39,707 nucleotides of DNA from Chrysochromulina tobinii. Its lineage: Eukaryota > Haptophyta > Prymnesiales > Chrysochromulinaceae. Below, piece after piece: positions 8,848-19,078 of the stretch. The position numbers were made by a program, and so were the translations under genes. Below the pieces are notes generated by a model. That model had not been told where the DNA came from, searched no databases, and saw only the letters and a list, made by a program, of their open reading frames with translations. Position 1 is the first letter of the stretch. Each line of letters begins with the position of its first letter. The DNA lies in assembly GCA_001275005.1 (NCBI GenBank), contig JWZX01002399.1:1-39707 (forward strand), read 5' to 3'.

Positions 8848-11800
8848 TTACGCACCACCCTGGCCCTTGTAGAGGGTCGCAAGCAACGCTGCCCCCAGCT
8901 CCAGGCTGGAGTCGAGCGTGGCCTCGCCTGCAGTCATCTCGGCTGCAGAGCTACGGACCGCTCGCCCATCCTTCTTGTCGTCGTCGTCCTCGTCATTTTG
9001 ATCACCGACCGTGCCACTTCTGCCATCGCCGGCACACCCCTTGTCGCCCTCGTCGTAGTCGACTTCTACGACGACGCCACCAGCACCGCTGCTGTCAGCG
9101 CCGCCGCTCTCAGCGCCGCCGCTGCCGCCGCCGTCACACTTGTCTTCTACGACCACCGCGGCCTCGCCCGCCGCCTCGCCCTCCTCTGCCGCTGCCTCCA
9201 CCGCCTTCTCCATCACTTCATCGGCGGCCTCGACCACGGCCGTTACATCGACCGTTACAAAGTCCTCCGCAACCTCTTCCATGGCATCCTCCACCGCTGC
9301 CTTGGATGCCTCTTCCGCCGCGGCGCTCTCAACTGCCTCCTCCGCCTCCATCGCTACCGCCTCCACCTCCATCGCTGCCTCCTCTACCTCTATTGCAGCC
9401 TCCTCCTCCTCCATCACAGCCATTGCACGTCCCACTGCAAGCCCCGCCGAGTGCGTAGCCGTCGAGGCCGCGGCAACGGCTGGGGGGTTGGCCAAGGATT
9501 GCAGCATGGCCATCATAGGGCTGTGTCTGCCGTTGCCATCAAGTTCAGCGCCCGCCGCGGCACCAAAGGCAAGAGCGGACCCGAAGCCAGAAGCACTGCA
9601 GTTGCCGCCGCTGCCGCTGCCGCCGCTGCCGCCGCTGCCGCCGCTGCCGCCGCTGCCGCCGCTGCCGCCGCTGCCGCCGATGCCGCCGCTGCTGCCGCCG
9701 CAGCCAGTGCCGATGGAGATGCTGCAGTCGCCAAGAGCGGGGCCGTGGGTGGCAGTGGCGCCAAAAGCGGGCACGTGCATGCGAGCGCCGAGAGCACCTC
9801 CCATATTTGGAAGTGTCGTACTGCCGCGGAACGTGGGCCGACAAGCCGAGCGCCCCGCCGAGGCGCCCCCCGCGATGTCGTCATTCGTCTCGTCTTCGAG
9901 GTCACCAAAGGGGTACGGGCGGCGCCGTCCGGCGATGATGGTGTGGCCTTGGCCGCCGATGCCGCCACCGCCGCTGCCAAGGCTGCTGCCACCGCCGTCG
10001 CAGGCGCCGTCGTAGGCGCCATAGCCTCCATCGCCGCCGAGTCTGTTGTGGGTAGCCGAAGGCGTGTGGCGCTGCGCTTGGGGTGCTCGGGACGGCATCA
10101 CTAGAGCCCCAGCGCCGCCGTCCGCCCCGGCGCCGACGACGGCGTTCGCAGCCGTCTCGATGGCCAAAGCAGCAGCGGCGGTAGCGGCGGCAGCAGCGGC
10201 GGTAGCGGTGGTAGTGGCGGCAGTGGCGGCAGTGGCATTGGCCGCTGCGGTCACGGCCTGAGCACTCGCCTGAGGGCGGAAAGGAGGGGAGATGAGGCGG
10301 AGATGAGGCGGAGATGAGATGAGACGAGGGAGGCATCAGAGGCAATCAGAGGCAATCAGAGGCAATCAGAGGCTCTCGCCTGAGCGGCGGCGGCGGCGGC
10401 GGCGGCCTGACGGGCCACTTCGGCGCGCAGCCGCCCTTGCAGCTCGAGAAGCACAGTGCGCAGCGACGCCTCGTCGAGCGAGCTGCGCGCATACCTGATA
10501 AAGAGCGCAATCCGAGGTCATCAGAGATGACGAGTGCAATCATCAGAGCGCAATCCGAGGTCATCAGAGATGAAGAGCGCAATCCGAGGTCATCAGAGAT
10601 GAAGAGCGCAATCAGAGGTCATCAGAGATGAAGAGCGCAATCCGAGGTCATCAGAGAGGCCATCCGAAGCACTCAGAAGCCCTCGAAGGCACTCCGAGGC
10701 ACTCAGAAGCCCTCAGAGGCAAACAGCGGCACTCAGAGACCATCCGGACGCCATCCGACGCCATAGGAGGAAATCAGAGGCAATCAGCGGCACACCAGAT
10801 CAGACGCTCCGCCACTAGAGCGTAATCAGAGGCAATCAAAGGCATACCAGATCAGACGCTCCGCCACTAGAGCATACGCCTCCATTGAGCGCGTGCGAGC
10901 AGAGGGCCGCTCCACCTGCCATCAGAGGACACTCGGGGGATCATCAGTGGCAATCAGTGCCGAGGGCCGCTCCACCGGACCAATTAGTGGCACTCGGTGG
11001 CACTCAGTGGCACTCAGCGATTATCAGTGCCAATCAGTGCCACTCAGAGGCACACTCTATACCGGATCAAAATCGACAGCGGCGGAGAGATCAGCGGCGC
11101 GTCGGCACACGGACTGCGGCAGACCCGCGAGGCTCGCGAGTACGTCCGTCATGTACGCACCTGATGAAGGAGGCAATCAGTGGCTCATTAGTACTCATCA
11201 GAGCTCATCAGGCTGGCGAGTACGTCCGTCGTGTACGCACGACGACTCGTCACGCCATCGCACACGATGTGGGGGAAGCGCTGCGTGAAGCCGCCGCCGC
11301 CGCCGCCTCCGCCTCCGTTGCCCCCTCCTCCACCGCCACCAGTGCCGCCTCCGCCTCCGCCTCCGCTTCCGCCTCCGCCTCCGCCTCCGCCTCCGCCGCC
11401 GCCTCCGCCACGCTCGTCGTCGGAGGTTGCGAGCTTGAGAAGGCGCACCTGATAAAGGTTATCCGTAGCTGTGGGTGATCCTCGAGGGCATTCAATGACC
11501 AACGAAGGCAATCAATCAGCATCGAGGTGCATGCAAGACGTGTGCTTGAGGAGGGTGCACTCAATATAAGCATCGAGGTGCATGCAAGACGTGTGCTTGA
11601 GGAGGGCGCACGTTGCTCGGGTAGAGGTTTTTGAGGTTCGCTAGCCAGAGGTAGTGCGTCGCAAAGAGCGTGAACGTCGAAGGGGCGAGTGCGAGCTGCT
11701 CGGCCACGGCGAAGCTGCGAGGAAGGGAGCAATCAGACGTCAACAGAGGTCATCAGAGATGCACTAAGTGTGGTCATCAGCCCACCTGAGGGAGGCGATG

Positions 11801-14800
11801 AAGGGAGCAATCAGCCGTCATCAGAGGTCATCAGAGATGCGATGAGTGGTCATCAACTCACCTGAGGGAGGCGCCATCGGCATTGGAGGTGCCACGCCCG
11901 AGCTCGTCGACGAGCACGAGAGCTGGCCCGCCGAGATTGCGCAAGATATACGTGGTCTCGCGCATCTCGCATGCAAACGTCGAGCCATGCGCCTCAAGCG
12001 CGTCCGCAGCTCCAATGCGCGTGAAGACACGCTGTAGCAGGCCACGTAAACAGAGGCGATCAGAGACGATCAGAGGCGATCAGAGGACATCAGAAGTCAT
12101 CAAATTCAATCAATGGTCATCAGCCCTCGCCTGCAGCAGGGGCACCGTGGCCGCGTCGGCGGGCACGTGGCAGCCGATGTGGGCCAGTAGCACAACCAGA
12201 GCGGTCTGGCGCAGGTACGTCGACTTTCCCGCCATGTTGGGCCCCGTGATGATCTGCCGGGTCGCAATTAGGCAATTAGGCAATTAGGCAATTGGGCAAT
12301 TGGGCCATTAGGCCATTAGGCCATTAGGCCATTAGGCCATTAGCGATCTCAGGCGTGGCTGTCACCTGCAAGTTGGTCGCGTGCGTGATGGCGACGTCGT
12401 TCGGCGTGAGAGGCTGGCCGGGCTCCGCAAACCGCTCGAGGAGCGGGTGACGGCAGCGCTTGAGCACCAAAGGGGCGGCGTGTGCGATCTTGGGACGGCA
12501 GAACGGGCCGTTGCCTCCCCCCTTGTGCACAAAGACGGCGAAGGCGAGCATCACGTCGACGAGAGCGACTGACTCGCCTGGGGAAAGGGGCGCCCACACG
12601 CGCTAAGAGCCCATCATCAAACGCACTCACGCACTCAGCAGGCCATCAGAGGCCATCAGAGGCCATCAGAGGCCATCAGAGCTCATCAGGGGCCATCAGA
12701 GGCCAACAGAGGCCATCTGGGGCCATCTGGGGCCATCAGAGGCAATCAAGCGCGCTCAGAGCGATGCATACAAGCACGTACCCAGGCGGAAGACTAGGTG
12801 GAGCGAGGATCGTATCTCGCCGAGAAGCAATCAAGACAATCAGAGCGATGCATGCAAGCACGTACCCAGGCGGAAGACTAGGTGGAGCGAGGATCGTATC
12901 TCGCCGAGAAGCGCCGAGATCCGCGCCTCCGTCGAGAGGAGAATCTGCTGAATCATCTCTTGTGCGCGCGCCGAGAGCTGCGACGAGATCGCAGCGAGGT
13001 TGCAACGAGATTTCAAGAGGTCCCTCAGCCGCACTCAAGCGAACAACCAGGCGCATCATCATCAGGGGCGTTCATCAGCCGCAATCAATCTCGCCTGCAC
13101 GAGCTGATCCGTTGAGCAAGCCACCGTCTTCTTTGCTTGGGAAGCGATCTTGACGAAGCCCGCACGCTCGACCGTCTCGCGCTGCGCCACTGGCAGCGTG
13201 AGATGGTAGCCCCGCCGCTCAGTCCACACCAGCTTGAGGTCACTCAGCCCAAACTGCTCCGCATACCTGTGGGGAAGTGGTAGGGCGTCGTGGTGAGCAC
13301 CCGCATCACACCAGCTTGAGGTCACTCAGCCCCAATTGCTCCGCGTACCTGTGGGGAAGTGGTAGGGCGTCGTGGTGAGCACTCGCATGCTCAGGCCGCA
13401 CTTGCAAGCTCAGGCCGCACTGCTCAGCGTACGTGTCGCGTAGGTGCTCCATCTCGGTCGTCGAGTCGGTCAGCGTCTCTCGCGCCACGTCAATGAACGA
13501 GCAAACCTACGAGCGTCGTGGCGGGCACTTGAGCCATCAGTGATCATCAGTGAAAATCAGCGGCCATCCGTGGCCATCAGCGGCCATCAGCGGGACACTC
13601 ACCTTCGAGCGCACGGCGAAGAGGCACTCAAGCATCCGTTGGCTCGTCTGCTTGCGGAAGATGGCCTCGTCGTCAATGATGGCGTGGATGCGCGTGCAGA
13701 GCTCGTCGATCTCGTCGGAGGCGAGATTGCCCACGATGGCGCGCAGCAGCTGTGGAGAAGGGGGCAGGGAGGGCAGGGCGGATAGGGCAGGTAGGGCAGG
13801 GCAGGTAGAGGGCAGGGCAGGTAGAGGGCAGGGCAGGAATGGGGCAGGGCATGTAGAGGTCGGGGTTAGGAGGGCAGGTGGAGGTACTTCCGAGATCTGT
13901 CCGAGATTCCGTCCGAGATCGCACCTCGTTCGTGGGCGGCGCCTCCCCACTCGAGGTCATCAGGGAGGTCATCAGTGAGGTCATCAGGGAGGCCATCAGG
14001 GAGATCGCACCTCGTTCGTGGGCGGCGCCTCCCCACTCGAGGTGAGCGCGGCGGCGAGGCGCGGCGCCGCATGCAACGCCGTCTTGAGCTGGAGGACCGC
14101 GGAGATGCCAGCCTTGGCACGCGCGCAGCCGGTCGAGGTGGGGTTCGTCATGAAGAACTTGAGGAGCCGATCCGAGTCCGCAAAGGCGGGAAGCACCTGA
14201 TGAGGGATGCAATCAGAGGTCCTCAGAGGTCCTCAGAGGTCCTCAGAGGCAATCAGAGCTCATCAGAGGCCATCACCTTATGGGCGTCGACGAGGAGCTC
14301 GTCGCGCGCGAGCAGCTCGGAGACGCAATCGAGGCGCGCCGAGATCGTGTCCAGATCTGTCGAGGGCTGCAGCAACAGCGTCCGCAGGTATCGGCTGCCC
14401 GCGGCGGTCTTGCACTGCGCACACCGGGGTAGGCGCCGTGGTGAGCACTTGTATGCTCAGGGATATGGTCTGAGCCCCTCTCAGAGGCACTCAGAGGCAC
14501 TCAGAGGCATTCGGTGGGGCATGCCATCCTCCGATCCGCAGTGTCACCTGGTTGAGCGCGCCGAAGAGAGATGCCTTCGGATCGCCGGTGCGCAGGTTGC
14601 GAAGAAGCTCGAGGTTGGCGACGGTCGCCGGGTCGAGGAGCATCACGCCCTCGACGCTCCGGTACCTGTGGAAGAGAGGGCGCCGCGATGAGCACTCGCA
14701 TGCTTCCGACGCATGCAAAGGGCACGTGGGGAGGGTTGAGATCCGATGGCACGCAGAGAGGCACTCGAAGGGACACTCAGAGGGTGGACGGAGTGCGCAC

Positions 14801-15297
14801 TTGATCCGAAGGGTGCCCTTGACGAAGCTCGCGCCGTCGGACTGCTCGACGGCGTCGACGAGCGCGGCAAGGGCCGAGAGCGCCAGGTATTTGGACTTGA
14901 CGTCCGTCTCGAGCGCCTGCACGTGCGAGCGGTGCGAATAGTGTCGCACGTACCCGAGGCCCTTGATCTCGTTCCAGTTGCGACGGGGCACCTGGTCGCA
15001 GCGCGCGGCCGGGAACTCGGCCTCGGCGACGCGCGCGAGCACGCTCTGGGCGGACGAGGGTGGGAAGAGGATCTGGCGCGGGTTGTGCGACGCGAGCACC
15101 GACAGCGTGCGCGAGTACGCCGCGTCGTCGCAGAAGGAGCACAGCTCGATCGAGAAGTCCGAGAGCCGCAGGCACGCGAGGCCGACCTCGTAGGCGCGGT
15201 TCTCGCAGAGCGCGACAACCGAATCGAGCTCCGGCTCCTGAGCCGCGGCGCGCTCGTCCGCGCGAGCGAAGGGCTGCACGGCGTCGAAGCCGACCAT
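8848..15297 (-). CDS. MSH4: MSH4, meiotic MutS homologue, with long low-complexity C-terminal extension
   Basis: Meiosis-specific MutS homologue that with MSH5 stabilises recombination intermediates for crossover. Exons: 15297-14801, 14665-14548, 14414-14277, 14196-14011, 13749-13603, 13506-13433, 13266-13094/5, 13023-12866, 12577-12366, 12253-12131, 12031-11862, 11714-11612, 11448-11241, 11160-11063, 10915-10848, 10494-10380, 10269-8848. All joins keep phase except exon 7/8, where a GT-AG pair does not fit. Marks: [12 protein letters not shown] and [14 protein letters not shown] (connector), [11 protein letters not shown], Walker [20 protein letters not shown], Walker [13 protein letters not shown], and FATHY. 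It lacks a mismatch-recognition domain before the connector, as in MSH4. A Gly run of about 40 residues (exon 13) replaces the segment after FATHY. The final exon adds ~470 residues rich in Ala, Gly-Ser and Glu, giving ~1336 aa against the usual 800-940. The start at 15297 is the closest ATG to the domain; longer starts exist. Confidence 0.88.
9597..9690 (-). repeat. 9-bp GGS-coding array in the MSH4 tail
   Basis: About ten copies of a 9-bp unit (ccgctgccg on the plus strand) encode consecutive Gly-Gly-Ser triplets in the last MSH4 exon. The array is in frame. It is a flexible-linker-like segment that likely varies in length. Confidence 0.85.
10325..10870 (-). repeat. CTGAT-type decamer arrays in MSH4 introns 15 and 16
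   Basis: Tandem units around 10 bp, on the plus strand aatcagaggc, gtcatcagag or actcagaagc, fill the introns on both sides of exon 16. Read on the coding strand they are repeats of TCTGATTGCC or TCTGATGACC, each holding a CTGAT that matches a branch-site consensus. A 30-bp unit (gaagagcgcaatccgaggtc...) is repeated at 10500-10660. Confidence 0.85.
11293..11412 (-). repeat. GGA/GGC array encoding poly-Gly in MSH4 exon 13
   Basis: A run of GGC and GGA triplets with rare Ser, Thr and Asn codons, in the frame fixed by the flanking splice phases. It would give an almost pure glycine stretch in the ATPase C-terminal part of MSH4. Confidence 0.8.
11714..11870 (-). repeat. 76-bp tandem duplication including exon 11 end and donor
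   Basis: Two copies of GCCTCCCTCAG|GTGAG-type exon end plus following intron, spaced 76 bp (CACCTGAG at 11783 and 11859 on the plus strand). This yields two candidate donor sites for MSH4 intron 11: CTCAG|GTGAGT at 11862/61 and CTCAG|GTGGGC 76 bp downstream. Confidence 0.85.
12262..12345 (-). repeat. ATTAGGC/CCATTAGG array in MSH4 intron 9
   Basis: Tandem 9-bp units, on the plus strand caattaggc changing to ccattaggc. On the coding strand they read CCTAATTG and CCTAATGG. CTAAT is another good branch-site word, so this intron uses a different unit with the same property. Confidence 0.8.
12637..12750 (-). repeat. GGCCATCAGA decamer array in MSH4 intron 8
   Basis: Roughly eleven 10-bp units (ggccatcaga, with variants ggccatctgg) on the plus strand. 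On the coding strand they read TCTGATGGCC. Confidence 0.85.
12757..12912 (-). repeat. 84-bp duplication of exon 8 end plus donor in MSH4
   Basis: 12841-12912 (the true exon 8 end and start of its intron) is copied at 12757-12828 with only one or two changes. The copy carries the last ~45 bp of coding sequence and the GTACGTGC donor. Confidence 0.9.
13755..13862 (-). repeat. GGGCAGGTAGA array in MSH4 intron 4
   Basis: Units of 10-17 bp containing gggcaggtag. On the coding strand they read CTACCTGCCC and form a pyrimidine-rich tract leading to the CCACAG acceptor of exon 5. Confidence 0.75.
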
Positions 15298-15657
15298 CGG
15301 TACAGGGAGAGGAACACACAGGCGTCTTCGGCCCTTCGCGGGGCCGAAGCGCGGCGACTCTCCGCGGAGGCGCGCGCTCTGTCGACACGGCGCCGCAAAA
15401 GCGAGCATCTGCGACACGAAGATACATGACAAGCAACTCGCAGCTCCCATTCGGTCGGGTCTCGTTGTCCCTTTCCTGAATAAGTGGTCGGCGCCCATCA
15501 CAGGTGGCTCTCGCGATCGCCGCTCTCGCCCTAGCATCCGCAACCGTACGGTACTTAACTTTGTACGTATACACACAGCGCTTACGACACTGCGCTCTCA
15601 AGTCTCAACACCTCTTGTTTCCTCTCTGCTTTGCTGGTCTCCTCTCTCCGCTCTCTC
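15298..15657. other. Spacer upstream of MSH4, downstream of the LETM1-like gene
   Basis: Both neighbours are on the minus strand. The MSH4 frame stays open to about 15576, so the true start may lie in here. A pyrimidine-rich stretch and a short AT-rich spot around 15540-15575 could be promoter sequence. No other gene seen. Confidence 0.4.
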
Positions 15658-18600
15658 TCAGTCGGTGGTGGCGCCAGGCGCGCCGCCGCCGGCGCCGCCC
15701 CTTTGACGCACCCAGCTGCGCACCTTACCAAGGGCGCTACCGAGGGGCTGCTTTGCGCGGTCCAAGCCACGCGGCACCGCCGTGCCCGCCGCCGCCACCC
15801 TCGACACGAGCACCGACGCCTGCGGCGGCGCGTCTGGCCGCGCGGCCGCAGCGGCCGTAGCGTTCACACCCGCAGCGTTCACACCCGCAACGGCCGCACT
15901 CGCAGTCGCACTCGCGGCGGAGGCGGGGGAGGACGGCAGACCATTCACACCCGCAACATTCACACCCTCCGACCATGCGAAGCCTGCCGGTGGCTTCAAC
16001 GGCACCGCCGCCTGACCGGCCGCCTTAGCCACGGCGCCCGCCACGGCGCCCTTGGCGGCGCTGATGGAGGCGCCGGGAGGGACGGCGGCGGCGGCAGCAG
16101 CGGGCTTCTGTAACAGCTTTGGCAGTTGGCCGAAGGTGAGCTTGATGAGCTGCTTAATTGGATCACGCGGAGGCGCGTTCGCCTGAGCCTCGAGTGCAAT
16201 GCGCGTGTAGATCTCGTAAATGTCCTGCCACATCAGGCGCAATCAGCCAGTCATCAGAGGCACTCCTCTGGAGCTCATCAGGCGCAATCAGCCAGTCATC
16301 AGAGGCACTCCTCTGGAGCTCATCAGGGCGTCCTCAGCGGCACTCTGGTGCTCATCAGCCGGAGTTTCTTCAGCGACGATCCGCGCTTATTAGGCAACCG
16401 CCATCAGTGGCGAACCCGGATCCATCAGTGACGAAACGTATCAATCAGTGACGAAACGCCGCGAGCACGAAACGTATCAATCAGTGACGAAACGTATCAA
16501 TCAGTGACGAAACGCCGCGAGCACACCTGACGCTGCGCGGTGAAGGGCGACGGGATGGCGGCCGGGAAGCACTTCTTCATCAGCGAGAATGCAAACACGT
16601 GGCCGGGCGGCGAGAGGGGGAAGATCATGATGATGGTGTACGGCACCAGTGCCATCAGGTCGACGAGAGTACGGCGCACCACCTGGCGGGATCAGGGGTC
16701 ATCAGGGGTCTCAGGGGTCATCAGGTGCCATCAGGTGTCATGAGGTGTCATCACGTGTCATCAGGGGGCATCGGGAGCACCCACCTGGACGTCGGCGGAT
16801 TTGAGAGGCTTGCCTTGGGTGAACGTGCGCAGCAGCAGCGCCACCTCGACTAGATCTCGACACAGGATCCGTATGCCGCGCGCACAGAAGCCGAGCGATT
16901 GGCGAAGGGAGCTGACGGCAAAGCGAATGGAGCGGCCCAGGCGCTGTACTGGGCTGTCGGCGCTTGCGGCATTGGGGAGAGAGAGCTCCCCGGCTAGGGC
17001 TCCCACCTGCATGCAATCAGATGCAATCAGATGCATTCAGGTGCAATCAGGTGCAATCAGGTGCAATCAGGTGTACCCACCTCGGTGAGAAGCGACTCGA
17101 ACAGGATCGCAATCAGGTGCAATCAGGTGCAATCAGGTGCAATCAGGTGCAATCAGGTACAACCATGTGTACCCACCTCGGTGAGAAGCGACTCGAACAG
17201 GATCGCAGCCTCCACCGACGAGTCCGCAGTCCGCACCGACGAGTCCGCACCAGTCCGCACCGACGAGTCCGCAGTCCGCATCGACGAGTCCGCAGCCGGT
17301 GGAGCGCCGACGATAGCTGTGGAAGGCTCGGCGGCGGCTGGGGAGGTGGCGGCGCTGGCGGTGGGGGTCACGACACCGGTATCGACCATCTCCACGAACG
17401 CCTCCGCAGCCACCTCCTCGCCCGAGCTCGGCACCAGCACACACTCGGCTGGCACGCAGACCTCCGCAGACGATCCAAAGAAGCCCTCCTCGACCTTCGA
17501 GCTGCGCTGTACTCGAGGCACCGCGCCCGCCGAGGCGAACGCCACCTGTAGGAAAAAGGGCGCCATGGTGAGCACTTGCATGCAGGGGCGGTGCCTCTCC
17601 GGGGGCGGTGTGCTCGAGGCGAACGCTGGCGTCCGAGGCGTGGGTTCGTCAGGGGTTCGTCAGGGGTTCGTCAGTGGCGTGCGAGGCGTGGGTTCGTCAG
17701 GGGTTCGTAAGGGGTTCGTCAGTGGCGTGCGAGGCGTGAGCTCGTCAGGGGTTCGTCAGTGGTTCACACCTCTGCGCGGGCCTCGATATCGCACCAGCGG
17801 TCGATGTACAGCGCGAGCTGCTGGGCACGCCCGGGCGGGAGTGTGCCCAGCCCCGTCGAGAGCTCGGAGGAGAGCGTGAGGGCGATCATCTGCAGCGAAA
17901 CCGCGAGCAGTTGCTCCAGACCTGCCAAATTAGGGTGCAGGGGACAAGGTGCACACGTGTGCGCTCAGAGTTCGACTCAAGGGCACGGCAGTGGCAATCA
18001 TTGACCATCGTGGGTCATCAGTGGCACTCGTCGGCCATCAGCGGCCATCAGCGCGCACCTTCCGAGAAGGACGCCCTCAACGGCCCCAGCTGATCGTCGC
18101 GCATCGAAGACATCAGAGTAACGAATTCCTCGTACGAGAGGGAGGCGTCGTTGCCGGCGTCGGCGCGCTCGAAGGCCTCCTTGAGCTCCTGCGTGTACGT
18201 CGCGTCCTTGAGCGCGTCCGGCGACAGCAGCGCCGCCGCGCCCGCCTCAAACTCGGACCACTCGAGTTGACCGTTGCCGTCGGTGTCGAGGCCGTCGAAG
18301 ACCTCACGCGTGCGCTCGGCAGCGCCGCCCTCCTGCTCCTCGAGCACGAGGATGTACTCGCGCTGCTTCTGCACCGTCCGGTGCAGCCGGCTCGCCTGCT
18401 CGCACAGCGTCTTGAGGCTCGCCGGCGCCGCCGCCTCACTCGTCGTCGCCAGCGGCAGCGGCGCCGGCGCGCTCCGGCTGGCCGCCTCGATGGAGGCGGT
18501 CAGCTCGCCCAGCGAGCCGGTGAGCGACACTATGCCGCCGTCGAGCACCGCACGCAGCGACGCGATCTCGCTCGCCTGCGTCGGCGCCTTGCACCCCTGC

Positions 18601-18779
18601 TCGGCCGCAGGCTGCACGAGCTCCTGCAGCTCGCGCAGCTGCTGGCTCACGAGCCCGAGGTCGCGCAGCGCGCGCAGCCCGAGCGGCGACGCACGCAGCG
18701 CGCTGTTCGCGCCGACGGTCACACGCACTGCGGCGGAGGCGGTCGTAAAGAACAGGGGCAGCAAGATGACGCGCTCCAT
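15658..18779 (-). CDS. LETM1-like membrane protein with N-terminal EF-hands
   Basis: LETM1-family protein; relatives act in the mitochondrial inner membrane (or the plastid in algae and plants) in cation/proton exchange and ribosome binding. Exons: 18779-18059, 17921-17770, 17545-17177, 17006-16785, 16682-16527, 16224-15658, all in phase, 728 aa. A hydrophobic N-terminus (MERVILLPLFFTTASA) looks like a targeting signal; an in-frame extension upstream is Arg-rich. Two EF-hands follow at about residues 170-235: DTDGNGQLEWSEF (good) and ADAGNDASLSYEEF (degraded). The LETM1 core is in exons 4 and 5: TFTQGKPLKSADVQ, then LMALVPYTIIMIFPLSPPGH with the Pro-rich membrane helix, then FPAAIPSPFTAQRQ. 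Exon 3 carries short repeats of ADSSVRT. The last ~130 residues are Ala/Val-rich low complexity. EF-hands before rather than after the core is unusual for LETM1. Confidence 0.82.
16995..17165 (-). repeat. GTGCAATCAG arrays and duplicated exon end in intron 3 of the LETM1-like gene
   Basis: Tandem gtgcaatcag units (coding strand CTGATTGCAC) flank a ~45-bp copy, at 17070-17113, of the exon 3 end and its donor (original 17167-17210, encoding ILFESLLTE and then GTGGGTAC). Confidence 0.9.
17213..17297 (-). repeat. Coding repeats ADSSVRT in the LETM1-like gene
   Basis: About four copies of a 15- to 21-bp unit (gacgagtccgca with variants on the plus strand) encoding (A)DSS(V/M)RT, directly before the exon 3 end. 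Confidence 0.75.
17640..17765 (-). repeat. GGGGTTCGTCA repeats in intron 2 of the LETM1-like gene
   Basis: Repeated ggttcgtcagg and a ~54-bp higher-order unit (gtggcgtgcgaggcgtgggttcgtcagg...). On the coding strand the units read CCTGACGAACC, so each carries CTGAC. Confidence 0.8.
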
Positions 18780-18953
18780 AGCGTGTGTGGTGTCTCTTTT
18801 CGGCAGGCGCCGCGAAATCCTCAAGATCCAGATCTCTCGCTGCGTCGAGGTGGTCAGAGGGTTTGAATGAGGGCTCCCGAGGCGCCGGCGCGACCGAGCT
18901 GCATGCATTGTGCCCATGCTTGCCATCCAGAACACCACACAACGTCGCCACAT

Positions 18954-18984
18954 GACTTGACTTGACTTGACTTGACTTGACTTG
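18954..18984. repeat. (GACTT)n pentamer array between divergent genes
   Basis: Six perfect copies of the pentamer (ttgac register) between the starts of the LETM1-like gene (18779, minus) and the DUF4116 gene (19079, plus). Same pentamer as at 5973-6062. Confidence 0.9.
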
Positions 18985-19078
18985 TCGAAGAGAGTCCCCC
19001 TAGGATACTACCAGCAAGAAGAGAGACGGGCCCGCCTCGCGATTTCTGTTCAGCTGCACCCAGCAGGCCGAATACGCG

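Noticed and set aside
9140-10104. Plus-strand open frames (291 and 368 codons) opposite the MSH4 tail
   Set aside because: Antisense of low-complexity GC repeats. The minus frame is fixed by in-phase splicing to MSH4.
10325-12750. CRISPR-like arrays
   Set aside because: Units are ~10 bp, contiguous, without unique spacers, and lie in eukaryotic introns.
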